The position numbers and the translations under genes are program-made. Source: Rhizobiales bacterium UBA1912 (GTDB lineage: Bacteria > Pseudomonadota > Alphaproteobacteria > Rhizobiales > Devosiaceae). Taken from it: 64,000 bases of DNA. The stretch is taken from the NCBI GenBank assembly GCA_002337455.1, contig DDGC01000002.1:1-64000 (forward strand), written 5' to 3'. The notes beneath the pieces are model-generated. The model ran no database searches, was not told the origin of the DNA, and was given only the letters and a program-made list of their open reading frames with translations. How positions within the stretch are numbered: position 1 is the stretch's first letter; each line of letters starts with the position of its first letter. Shown here piece by piece: positions 7,645 to 15,449 of the stretch.

Positions 7645-8265
7645 ATGCCGATGACCCGCCTGGCCCTAGCTTTTATTGCCGTTTTGATGCTGGCCGCGCC
7701 CGCGCAGGCCGGTTCGGCCTATCGCGGCTATCTCAACGCCATGTTCGGGCCGCCCCCGGGCGTAGTGCTGACGCCGAACGAACCCCAGACCATGCTCGAA
7801 TACCAGACAGATTACGTCAGCCATCCGATGTGGCTGCGCCAGGTCATCAATTACCGGACCAGCGAGGCGCCGGGCACGCTGATCGTCGACACGCGCCAGC
7901 GCTTCCTGTTTCTGGTGATGCCGAACGGCAAGGCCATGCGCTACGGGATCGGGGTAGCGCGGACGGGGTTCGAATGGAGCGGGACGCATCGGGTGAGTGC
8001 CAAGCGCGAGTGGCCGAGCTGGACGCCGCCGGCCGAAATGCATGCCCGCCAACCGGGGCTGCCGCGCTTCATGCCCGGAGGGCCGAACAATCCGATGGGC
8101 GCCCGTGCGCTCTATCTGGGTTCGACCCTCTATCGAATCCACGGAACGAACGAGCCGTGGAGCATCGGGCGCTCGGTCTCATCGGGGTGTATCCGCATGA
8201 CCAATCAGGATGTGATCGATCTTTTTGGCCGTGTCCCCGTCGGGGCCAAAGTCGTCGTAGTCTAG
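7645..8265 (+). CDS. Exported L,D-transpeptidase (YkuD/ErfK family)
   Basis: This 206-residue precursor has a signal peptide (MTRLALAFIAVLMLAAPAQA, starting at the second Met) and a YkuD domain. The domain ends in the catalytic stretch YRIHGTNEPWSIG followed by SVSSGCIRM, which holds the conserved His and nucleophilic Cys. Such periplasmic enzymes make 3-3 peptidoglycan cross-links or attach proteins to peptidoglycan, cleaving at meso-DAP tetrapeptides. The ATG at 7645 is followed two codons later by another ATG (7651), and either could be used. A close paralogue begins at 63502. Confidence 0.93.
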   Translation: MPMTRLALAFIAVLMLAAPAQAGSAYRGYLNAMFGPPPGVVLTPNEPQTMLEYQTDYVSHPMWLRQVINYRTSEAPGTLIVDTRQRFLFLVMPNGKAMRYGIGVARTGFEWSGTHRVSAKREWPSWTPPAEMHARQPGLPRFMPGGPNNPMGARALYLGSTLYRIHGTNEPWSIGRSVSSGCIRMTNQDVIDLFGRVPVGAKVVVV

Positions 8266-8337
8266 GCGCCGGCAACTTCAGTCGCCGGGCCAACAGCTGC
8301 ATCGTTATAGGTCCGAAGCGCTTGCCACGCTTTCGGT

Positions 8338-8574
8338 TCAGGCCGCGTGAGGGATGTTGAACCCCTTGTCGGCATAGTCCTTGAGCTTATTCCGAACCGT
8401 ACGGATCGAAAGCCCGAGGATTTGGGCGGCGCGGGTGCGATTGCCATTGGTCTGCCGGAGCGTTGCGAGAATCAGAGTTCTCTCCACCTCGGCAATTGGC
8501 AACCCGACCATAGCCTCCGCCACGTGGGCGTCTGGAGCAAAGTCGTACACTGCACGTCCTTTCTGAGCCCCCAT
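8338..8574 (-). CDS. Orphan FlbD/NtrC-type Fis-like HTH protein
   Basis: The 78-residue protein is almost entirely a Fis-like HTH_8 DNA-binding domain (residues about 25-70): PIAEVERTLILATL, then NGNRTRAAQILGLSIRTVRNKL. This closely resembles the C-terminal effector domain of FlbD-type sigma-54 activators, yet there is no receiver or AAA+ module. It could be a stand-alone DNA-binding or nucleoid-associated regulator, or a remnant of a larger activator. It lies between the L,D-transpeptidase and tRNA-His, on its own on the minus strand. Confidence 0.82.
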   Translation of the reverse strand: MGAQKGRAVYDFAPDAHVAEAMVGLPIAEVERTLILATLRQTNGNRTRAAQILGLSIRTVRNKLKDYADKGFNIPHAA

Positions 8575-8699
8575 ACGCTTGGCTAACCGCTTAAGGGTCC
8601 TCCCTTATGGTTAACAAAGTGCTAACAAATGGAGGCCATGGGAACGGGCCGGCTAACCTATGCAGGGATGCGGGCGCCATGAAAACTGCAAGAAGGGAG

Positions 8700-8776
8700 T
8701 GGTACCGTCGCCCCGAATTGAACGGGGGACCTCTAGATCCACAATCTAGCGCTCTAACCAACTGAGCTACGACGGC
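8700..8776 (-). tRNA. tRNA-His (GTG anticodon), G1-U72/A73 type
   Basis: The reverse complement folds into a complete cloverleaf. The acceptor 5' strand GCCGTCG pairs with CGACGGT, the D-arm has AGCTCAGTTGGTTAGAGC, and the anticodon loop TTGTGGA has anticodon GTG. The T-arm contains GTTCAATTC and CCA is encoded. The acceptor has a G1-U72 wobble and A73, and no encoded G at -1. This differs from the near-universal G-1:C73 pair of tRNA-His and matches the unusual form described for Caulobacter and relatives. Confidence 0.95.
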
Positions 8777-9040
8777 ATGGTGACGCGGACGTTGTGACGC
8801 TTATGGCAGCGTCGTCCCGAAACGGGGCGGAACATAGGTCGAGATGACGGCGATGACAAGTGCGCTTATGCCAAGATCGGCAGGTTTTTTGATGGCTGGC
8901 GACGGCCCGGCCTTAACCATTTCCAACCTTTGAGCGGGCAACAATGGCGCAAGACATGGACCGGCTCGCGGAGTCCCTATATTTAAGGTTTCGTCAACCA
9001 TCGGCCCAGACCGGGACGAGGATGGACATACGGACATGAC

Positions 9041-11431
9041 ATGACGCTCGACTGGACTAGCGCAGAACAGGCCCAAACCGTAACACGGTACGAAGACGAT
9101 CCGCGTCCGGCCTGGCTATGGCCGATCGATGGCACGCAGCCGGTCTGGACCAATCGGGCTGCCGGGCTGTTCGGTGCTAAGGTCAAGGACGGCGCGATCA
9201 AGACGCTGGAGTCTGCCGTGCCGATCAAGGGCCAGATCGCCCGCATCGTGCGACTGGGCCTGATGGGGCAGCCGACGCTGTCGCGCATGCAGTTTCTGGC
9301 CGGGCACAAGCCACTTTCGGCGACCTGCCAATGTACACCGCTGAAGCTGGACAGAGACACGCCCTATCTTCTGGTGGTCGGGGTGGACCCGATCAGCGAT
9401 GAGATTCTGGCCACCGCCGAATCGCGCGCCGAGGATGTCGCGCCCGTCGCACCGGTGACCGAACCCGAGGCGCCCGAGGATGGGCAGGACGAGGTGGTTG
9501 TCCCCGACGTCATCGAGGAGGAGGAGATCGGGCAGGACGGGCTTGTGGCGCTTGTCGACAAACTGGCCGGGCACGAGCACCTTTTCGATCCGCTGGACGC
9601 CGATGACGATGCCCCGTTTTCCGGCCAGGTTCCCAGCCGCGATTTTGCAGAAATCGCCTTTGACGAGGCAGTGGGGGCCAGCGAGGGGGAAGATCAGTCC
9701 GATTGGGGCGAGGACGACCCATTGGCCGTCGAAGAGGCAGCTTTTGCGGCCGACGGCAGCAATGAGGAGGGTTCGGCCCGCTCCGGATTGTGGCAGATCA
9801 CCGGGCGCGGCCTGACCATCCAGCGCGCCAGCTATGAGGAAAGCACCGAATCGCCGGTGGAGGATCTGGCAGGCGCTGCGGAGGATGCGGCTTCCGATGC
9901 CAGCGAGCAGACCACACGATACAATTTCGAGGAGCTTTCGCGCATCCTGACCGACAGGGTGAATCGCGACGACCCTCCCGAGCCAGCGCCTCAGCCCCTG
10001 CCCTTCCGCACGCGGCGATCAGGTGGAGAGCTGGTGGCGCTGAGCGAAGAGGCGCTGGTGCTCAATCGCCTGCCGATCGGTATTCTGATTTTCCGCGATC
10101 AGGACATCCTGTTTGCCAACCGCGCGCTGGTCGATCTGACCGGTTACGAGAACGCGACGACCCTGCGCGGGCTCGGGCTTTCGGCGATTTTCCCTACCGT
10201 CGATGGCGGCGAGCCGGCTGGGCCGGTCAGCCATTTGCTGCGCCGGGACGGCGAGAAAATCTCAGTCAATGCCCGGCTCAATGCCGTCACCTGGCAAGGA
10301 CGCCCCAGCTTCATGCTTTCGGCCAGGGCGAACGATATCGAGCCGCTTCGAGAGGCCGAAGTTGGCCAGTTTGCAGCGCTTTGGGCCAAGGTCGCCAATT
10401 TCGATTTCGTCACGGCGGACCGGGCGGGCCTGATCGCCAGTTTCGAGAGCGGCCGTCGCGACGGCTCCACTGCCGAAATCGGAACACCGCTCACCAATCT
10501 GATCGCACAGGGTGAATATTCCGCCTTGCGCCAGTTCCTCGCTCTGCCGGCGCGCTACGCTGGCGGCGTGCGGCCGGCCATCTCGCTCAAAGGCAAACGG
10601 GCCGGACACACGCTGACGCTTTTTGCCGAGGGACGGGCCGGTATCGTGTCGGGATATTTCGGGCTGCTCGGCTCCGCCGATACCCAGGCGGCCACACCGG
10701 GACCGCGCGCGGGGCTTCCAACCGCTACGCTGAGCCGGATCACACGCGGACTGCGCCGCCCGCTCAATACAATCGCCGGATTTTCCGAGTTGATCGCATC
10801 GGAATCGTTCGGGCCACTGGCCAATTCGCGCTACCTGGAATATGCGCGCGACATCCGTTCGGCGAGCGGCGAAATCGGCGATCTGGCCGATGAACTCGAC
10901 GATTATGTGAGGCTTGCCGAGGGCGAACTGGCGCTCTCCCCCGCCGATGTCGATATCGGCACGTTGCTGGCCGAAAGCCTTGTACGGGTGCGCGGGGCGG
11001 CAGGAAAAGCCCGCGTGCTGCTGCGCAGCGCAATCAGCGAACGGCTGCCCTATGTCCGGGTCGATGCGGCAACGCTCAAGCAGGCGGTGCTCAACATGCT
11101 CGCCAGCGCCATAAGCGAGGGCGGCGAAGGGTCCAAGGTCGTGCTGTCGGGACAGGTCGAGGACGATGGTTCGGTTTCGATCCATGTGCGCGACACGGCC
11201 AAGGCGCCCAACGCGCTGGCAGAACGCTTCATGGTGTTCCGCGACGGGCTCGCGGCGGACGGCAGTGAACGCAGGCCAACCCAATCAAGCATCGGGTTGA
11301 CGCTGACCCGGTCGCTGGTTGCGGTCAACGCCTGTTCGCTGAGCCTTGCGCCAGCAAACGAGAGCGGCACGCTGATGACGCTGACGATACCGGCGAGCCT
11401 TGTTGTCAGGGTTGACAGCGTCCGTCCTTGA
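9041..11431 (+). CDS. PAS-containing degenerate histidine kinase (pseudokinase)
   Basis: The 796-residue protein has the layout of the PdhS/PleC/DivL-type cell-cycle kinases of alphaproteobacteria. It has an N-terminal sensor segment (RPAWLWPIDGTQPVWTNRAA), an acidic low-complexity linker (about 135-300), a PAS domain (about 340-450), a degenerate second region, then HisKA- and HATPase-like domains (about 560-790). The H-box reads TRGLRRPLNTIAGFSE, so the phosphoacceptor His is Arg569. The N-box reads NMLASAISEG, lacking the catalytic Asn, and the G1 box is DTAKAP instead of DxGxG. It cannot autophosphorylate by the usual mechanism. No transmembrane helix is evident. fbpC begins 34 bases downstream. 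Confidence 0.85.
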   Translation: MTLDWTSAEQAQTVTRYEDDPRPAWLWPIDGTQPVWTNRAAGLFGAKVKDGAIKTLESAVPIKGQIARIVRLGLMGQPTLSRMQFLAGHKPLSATCQCTPLKLDRDTPYLLVVGVDPISDEILATAESRAEDVAPVAPVTEPEAPEDGQDEVVVPDVIEEEEIGQDGLVALVDKLAGHEHLFDPLDADDDAPFSGQVPSRDFAEIAFDEAVGASEGEDQSDWGEDDPLAVEEAAFAADGSNEEGSARSGLWQITGRGLTIQRASYEESTESPVEDLAGAAEDAASDASEQTTRYNFEELSRILTDRVNRDDPPEPAPQPLPFRTRRSGGELVALSEEALVLNRLPIGILIFRDQDILFANRALVDLTGYENATTLRGLGLSAIFPTVDGGEPAGPVSHLLRRDGEKISVNARLNAVTWQGRPSFMLSARANDIEPLREAEVGQFAALWAKVANFDFVTADRAGLIASFESGRRDGSTAEIGTPLTNLIAQGEYSALRQFLALPARYAGGVRPAISLKGKRAGHTLTLFAEGRAGIVSGYFGLLGSADTQAATPGPRAGLPTATLSRITRGLRRPLNTIAGFSELIASESFGPLANSRYLEYARDIRSASGEIGDLADELDDYVRLAEGELALSPADVDIGTLLAESLVRVRGAAGKARVLLRSAISERLPYVRVDAATLKQAVLNMLASAISEGGEGSKVVLSGQVEDDGSVSIHVRDTAKAPNALAERFMVFRDGLAADGSERRPTQSSIGLTLTRSLVAVNACSLSLAPANESGTLMTLTIPASLVVRVDSVRP

Positions 11432-11465
11432 CAAGCCCGGCCCATCTCGGCCTTAACTCAACGCG

Positions 11466-12551
11466 ATGAGCAAGCCCGAACCAATCCTGAAGCTGAAAGG
11501 TGTCTCGCGCCGTTTCGGCAGCGTTGCGGCTCTCGACGGGGTGTCCTTCGACATACTTCCCGGCGAGATCGTATGTCTGGTGGGCCATTCGGGGTGCGGG
11601 AAATCGACCCTGTTGCGGACTATTTCCGGCGTCGAAAAGATCGATGGCGGCAGTGTGGTCCTGGCTGGCACGACGGTCAGTGGCGCAGAGGGATTTGTTG
11701 AGCCAGAGAACCGCAATGTCGGCTTCATGTTCCAGGACTATGCGCTGTTCCCGCACCTTACGGCGCGCCAGAATATCGGGTTCGGTCTCAAGGGCATGAG
11801 CCGCAAGGATGCAGCCGCGCGGGTCGACGACATTATCTCCCGGCTCGGGATCGGGGCGCTGGCCGAACGGTATCCGCACATGCTTTCCGGTGGCGAGCAA
11901 CAGCGCATAGCGCTGGCCCGTGCCCTTGCGCCCCAGCCGCGAATTCTGCTCATGGACGAGCCGTTTTCCAACCTCGACCGCGGCCTGCGCGACACCATAA
12001 GGCGCGAAACCCTGGCGCTGTTGCGCCAACTGGGAACAACGGCGATTGTCGTGACCCATGACCCCGAAGAAGCGCTGGCCATCGGGGACAAGGTGGTGCT
12101 GATGCACAAGGGCCGCGTGATCGAAAGCGGCACCGGCGACGCCATCTACAGCTTTCCCCAGACCGCCTATGCGGCCGCGTTCTTTTCCCAGGTCAATACA
12201 ATACCGGCCCGACGGTCGGGCGACTGGCTCGACAGCGCACTTGGCCGGTTTCCGGCACCCTGCGGCAGTTCGGGGCCAGTCCAGCTTTTCGTTCGCCCCC
12301 AGGCGCTCATGGTGAGGGATGATGGCGCCCCGGCCATTGTGAGCGGGCGTGTGCTGCTGGGCGAGATCGAAGAAGTCACACTCGAGGTCGCCGGACTTAG
12401 CGATCCGATCGTCATGCGCACCAGCGCAAAACGCGGCCTGGAAGTGGGGCAGCACGTCAAGATTGCTGTTGATCCAAAGGATGTTCTGGTTTTCGCTTCC
12501 GATGAAACAGCCCGTTCCGCCCTGCCGAGCGGAACAATAGCTGCCGAATAA
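11466..12551 (+). CDS. fbpC: Ferric iron ABC transporter ATP-binding protein
   Basis: FbpC (361 residues) hydrolyses ATP to drive Fe3+ import through FbpB, acting on the cytoplasmic side of the inner membrane. Walker A GHSGCGKST is at 40-48, the signature LSGGEQ starts at 140, and Walker B with LLMDEP is at 161-166, followed by a TOBE-like C-terminal domain from about 240. The next genes encode FbpA and FbpB, giving the assignment. The gap to the upstream pseudokinase is only 34 bases, whereas the iron box lies after this gene, so fbpC may be transcribed separately from fbpAB. No strong ribosome binding site precedes the ATG. Confidence 0.92.
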   Translation: MSKPEPILKLKGVSRRFGSVAALDGVSFDILPGEIVCLVGHSGCGKSTLLRTISGVEKIDGGSVVLAGTTVSGAEGFVEPENRNVGFMFQDYALFPHLTARQNIGFGLKGMSRKDAAARVDDIISRLGIGALAERYPHMLSGGEQQRIALARALAPQPRILLMDEPFSNLDRGLRDTIRRETLALLRQLGTTAIVVTHDPEEALAIGDKVVLMHKGRVIESGTGDAIYSFPQTAYAAAFFSQVNTIPARRSGDWLDSALGRFPAPCGSSGPVQLFVRPQALMVRDDGAPAIVSGRVLLGEIEEVTLEVAGLSDPIVMRTSAKRGLEVGQHVKIAVDPKDVLVFASDETARSALPSGTIAAE

Positions 12552-12570
12552 ATCATAATTTCTTCAATAG

Positions 12571-12587
12571 TTTAGAACCATTCTAGA
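12571..12587. promoter_or_regulatory. ICE box (Irr-binding iron control element) upstream of fbpA
   Basis: TTTAGAACCATTCTAGA is a near-perfect inverted repeat (TTTAGAA-N3-TTCTAGA). It matches the iron control element bound by the Fur-family regulator Irr in Rhizobiales. It sits 107 bases before the fbpA ATG in a locally AT-rich stretch, with a TTGACT hexamer about 20 bases further on that could be a -35 element. Iron-responsive control of fbpAB is inferred. Confidence 0.8.
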
Positions 12588-12693
12588 CTATATTTGAAAT
12601 TTCTTGACTCAACTCGTCACGTATGAGTAATGCGCCCATGGGCGCGCTTTGGCGTTTGGCGCCCTTGATGAAACCACACCAAGGGAATTTCCA

Positions 12694-13722
12694 ATGACAC
12701 GACTTTTCAAGACGTTCTCGGCAGCCAGCTTTCTGGCGCTGAGCGCTGCCGTGCCAACCCTGGCGCAAGAGGTTAACATCTATACGACCCGCGAACCGGG
12801 TCTGATACAGCCAATCCTCGATGCCTTTACCGCCGATACCGGCGTAACGGTCAACACAGTCTTTTTGCAGGACGGGCTGATCGAACGCGTCTCGGCTGAA
12901 GGCGAGAGCTCGCCCGCCGATATCCTGATGACCGTCGATTTCGGCGCGCTGATCGATCTGGTCGACGCCGGACTGACCCAGCCGGTGGACTCCGAAGTGC
13001 TCGACGCCGCGGTTCCCGAAGCGCTGCGCGATGCCGAAGGCAACTGGTTTGCCCTGTCCGGCCGGGCGCGCGTGCTCTATGCAGCCAAGGACCTCGATCT
13101 TGGCAGCTTTACCTATGAGCAGCTGGACGATGAAGAATGGCGCGGGCGGCTGTGCATCCGTTCGGGTCAGCACCCCTACAACACCGCAATGTTTGCAGCC
13201 TACATGGCGAAATATGGCGAAGAGGAAACCCGCAGCTGGCTCGAAGGCATCAAGGCCAATCAGGCTCGCGTTGCCGCCGGTGGCGACCGCGATGGCGCGC
13301 GCGACATTGCCGCGGGCATTTGCGACATCGCCGTGGCCAACTCCTATTATTACGGCCTGATGACGAGCGGTGCCGGTGGCGAGGAACAGCAGGCCTGGGC
13401 CGAAGAGGTTCAGGTCATCCTGCCGACGTTCGAGAATGGCGGGACACTGGTCAACATCTCCGGTGCGGGTGTTGCCGCCCACGCGCCCAATCGCGATGAA
13501 GCGGTACAGTTGCTCGAGTATCTCGTTTCCGATGACGCCCAGAAGCTCTATGCGGAAGCCAATTTCGAACACCCGGTCAATGCCAATGCCGAAGTTCATC
13601 CGATCATTGCCGGTATCGGCGAGTTGACCCCGGACTCCTTGTCGCTGACCGAAGTGCTGCCGTTCCGCACACGGGCCAGCGAACTGGTCGACGAAGTCAA
13701 TTTCGACACGTTCGAAAACTAG
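12694..13722 (+). CDS. fbpA: Ferric iron ABC transporter substrate-binding protein
   Basis: FbpA is the periplasmic Fe3+-binding protein (342 residues). It has a signal peptide ending around TLAQ (residue 25), the mature start EVNIYTTREPGLI, and the Tyr cluster NSYYYG (Y218-Y220), where adjacent tyrosines coordinate iron in this family. The ATG at 12694 has AAGGGA 9 bases upstream and starts the signal peptide directly. It is followed after about 40 bases by fbpB and preceded by the ICE box at 12571-12587. Confidence 0.93.
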   Translation: MTRLFKTFSAASFLALSAAVPTLAQEVNIYTTREPGLIQPILDAFTADTGVTVNTVFLQDGLIERVSAEGESSPADILMTVDFGALIDLVDAGLTQPVDSEVLDAAVPEALRDAEGNWFALSGRARVLYAAKDLDLGSFTYEQLDDEEWRGRLCIRSGQHPYNTAMFAAYMAKYGEEETRSWLEGIKANQARVAAGGDRDGARDIAAGICDIAVANSYYYGLMTSGAGGEEQQAWAEEVQVILPTFENGGTLVNISGAGVAAHAPNRDEAVQLLEYLVSDDAQKLYAEANFEHPVNANAEVHPIIAGIGELTPDSLSLTEVLPFRTRASELVDEVNFDTFEN

Positions 13723-13761
13723 GACTTGCGCGGCGGGAACACCCCGCCGCGCCGTCCCTTG

Positions 13762-15429
13762 ATGGCAGCGACGACCGCAAACCGCCCTGCAGGGCGGCAC
13801 CGCATCAGACTTTCGCCCTGGGCCGCGCTGGCATTTGCCGCCGCGGCTCTTGCGCTGTTGCCGGTGGCGACGATCGGCGTGACCGCGATGGCCGATACGG
13901 GGACGCTGTGGTCCCACGTGCTGACCAATATTCTGCCGCAGGCAGCGTGGAACACAGGCGTTCTGCTTTTAGGCACCGGGATCATCGCGACCTGTGTGGG
14001 CACCGGCGCGGCGTGGCTGGTTTCAGCCTATGATTTTCGCGGCCGCGGCATTCTGGAATGGGCATTACTGCTGCCGCTGGCCGTGCCCACATACATCATG
14101 GCGTATGCTTATCTGGACGTTCTGAGCCCACTCGGGCCGGTGCAGGGCGCGATCCGCTGGGTGCTGGGTTATTCCAGCCCGCGCGATTTCCGGCTTCCCG
14201 ACATCCGAGCCATGTGGGGGGCGATCGGCGTGTTCGGGTTCGTTCTCTACCCTTATGTCTATCTGACGACGCGGGCGATGTTTCTGACGCAGGCCGCCAA
14301 TCTCGTGGAGGTCTCGCGCACATTGGGCGTGGGCCGCAGCGGCGTGTTCTGGCGGGTGGTCCTGCCCCTGGCGCGCCCGGCGATTGCTGTAGGGGTATCG
14401 CTGGTTTTGATGGAAGCACTCAACGATGTGGGCGCTGCGCAGTTTCTGGGCATCCGCACGCTGACGGCGTCGGTCTATACGACATGGATCGTACGGACCG
14501 ACCTCGCCGGGGCATCCCAGATTGCCATTGCCATGCTGGTGGTGGTGATCGCGCTGATCGTTTTCGAGCGCTGGGCCCGGCGCAACCAGCGGTTTGCTGC
14601 CAGCGCGCAGCGCGCCCGGCCCATGCCGCCGAGAAAACTGGTTGGTTTGAGCGGGCTCGGCGCTTTCGCGCTTGGCTTCCTGCCCATCCTGATCGGGTTT
14701 GTGGGGCCTGCAATATATCTGGTCGTCGCGGCTTTGCGGCGGATCGAATTTGCCGGATTTTCTCCGGCCCTGGTGCGAGCAACGATCAACACGATCTCAG
14801 TTTCTGCGATTGCGACGGCAGTGGTGCTGGTGCTTGGATTTGCCATAGCCTATGCCGCGCGCATCGAGCCGGGACGGAAAACCAGCACTGCAGCGCAGAT
14901 TGCGACATTGGGCTATGCGGTGCCCGGAACGGTGCTGGCGATCGGCATCTTGATACCGGTGGCCGCTTTCGATCGCACGCTGGACGGGCTGATGCGGAAC
15001 TGGGCGGGGGTTTCGACGGGCCTGTTGCTGCTGGGCTCGGGTGGTGCGCTGATCTATGCCTATACTGCGCGGTTTCTGGCGATTTCCGCTGGGGGAATCG
15101 AAGCGGGGTTGAGCCGCATACCCGCATCTTACGATCACGCGGCGCGCACGCTGGGACAGAGCGCGACGGGGACCTTGTTCAAGGTTCACCTGCCGCTGTC
15201 ACGCACGGCCCTGACCGCCGCAGGCCTGCTGGTGTTTGTCGATTGCATGAAGGAGTTGCCGGCGACGCTGTTGCTGAGGCCGCTCAATTTCGAGAGCCTT
15301 GCGACGCTGCTTTATGGCGAGGCGGCCCGCGGGACCTATGAAGACGCGGCGCTGGCGGCGCTGATCATCGTGGTTATCGGGATCGTGCCTGTGGTGTTTC
15401 TGGCCCGGACCGGCCGGGTCAATCGCTAG
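13762..15429 (+). CDS. fbpB: Ferric iron ABC transporter permease, two fused permease domains
   Basis: The 555-residue inner-membrane protein contains two BPD-type permease domains in tandem, about 12 membrane helices in all, as usual for FbpB. Each half carries an EAA-like loop: VEVSRTLGVGRSGVFWRVVLPLARP in the first half and DHAARTLGQSATGTLFKVHLPLSR in the second. It forms the channel between FbpA and FbpC. The start is uncertain: I use the ATG at 13762, but a TTG at 13726, 3 bases after the fbpA stop, is also in frame. The gene converges on aglK with a 20-base gap. Confidence 0.92.
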   Translation: MAATTANRPAGRHRIRLSPWAALAFAAAALALLPVATIGVTAMADTGTLWSHVLTNILPQAAWNTGVLLLGTGIIATCVGTGAAWLVSAYDFRGRGILEWALLLPLAVPTYIMAYAYLDVLSPLGPVQGAIRWVLGYSSPRDFRLPDIRAMWGAIGVFGFVLYPYVYLTTRAMFLTQAANLVEVSRTLGVGRSGVFWRVVLPLARPAIAVGVSLVLMEALNDVGAAQFLGIRTLTASVYTTWIVRTDLAGASQIAIAMLVVVIALIVFERWARRNQRFAASAQRARPMPPRKLVGLSGLGAFALGFLPILIGFVGPAIYLVVAALRRIEFAGFSPALVRATINTISVSAIATAVVLVLGFAIAYAARIEPGRKTSTAAQIATLGYAVPGTVLAIGILIPVAAFDRTLDGLMRNWAGVSTGLLLLGSGGALIYAYTARFLAISAGGIEAGLSRIPASYDHAARTLGQSATGTLFKVHLPLSRTALTAAGLLVFVDCMKELPATLLLRPLNFESLATLLYGEAARGTYEDAALAALIIVVIGIVPVVFLARTGRVNR

Positions 15430-15449
15430 GATCGACCCGCGCGTTCGTC

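Noticed and set aside
8639..8683. 14-codon frame after GGAGG near 8631
   Set aside because: Spacing of the binding site is too short, and the product is tiny with no conserved context.
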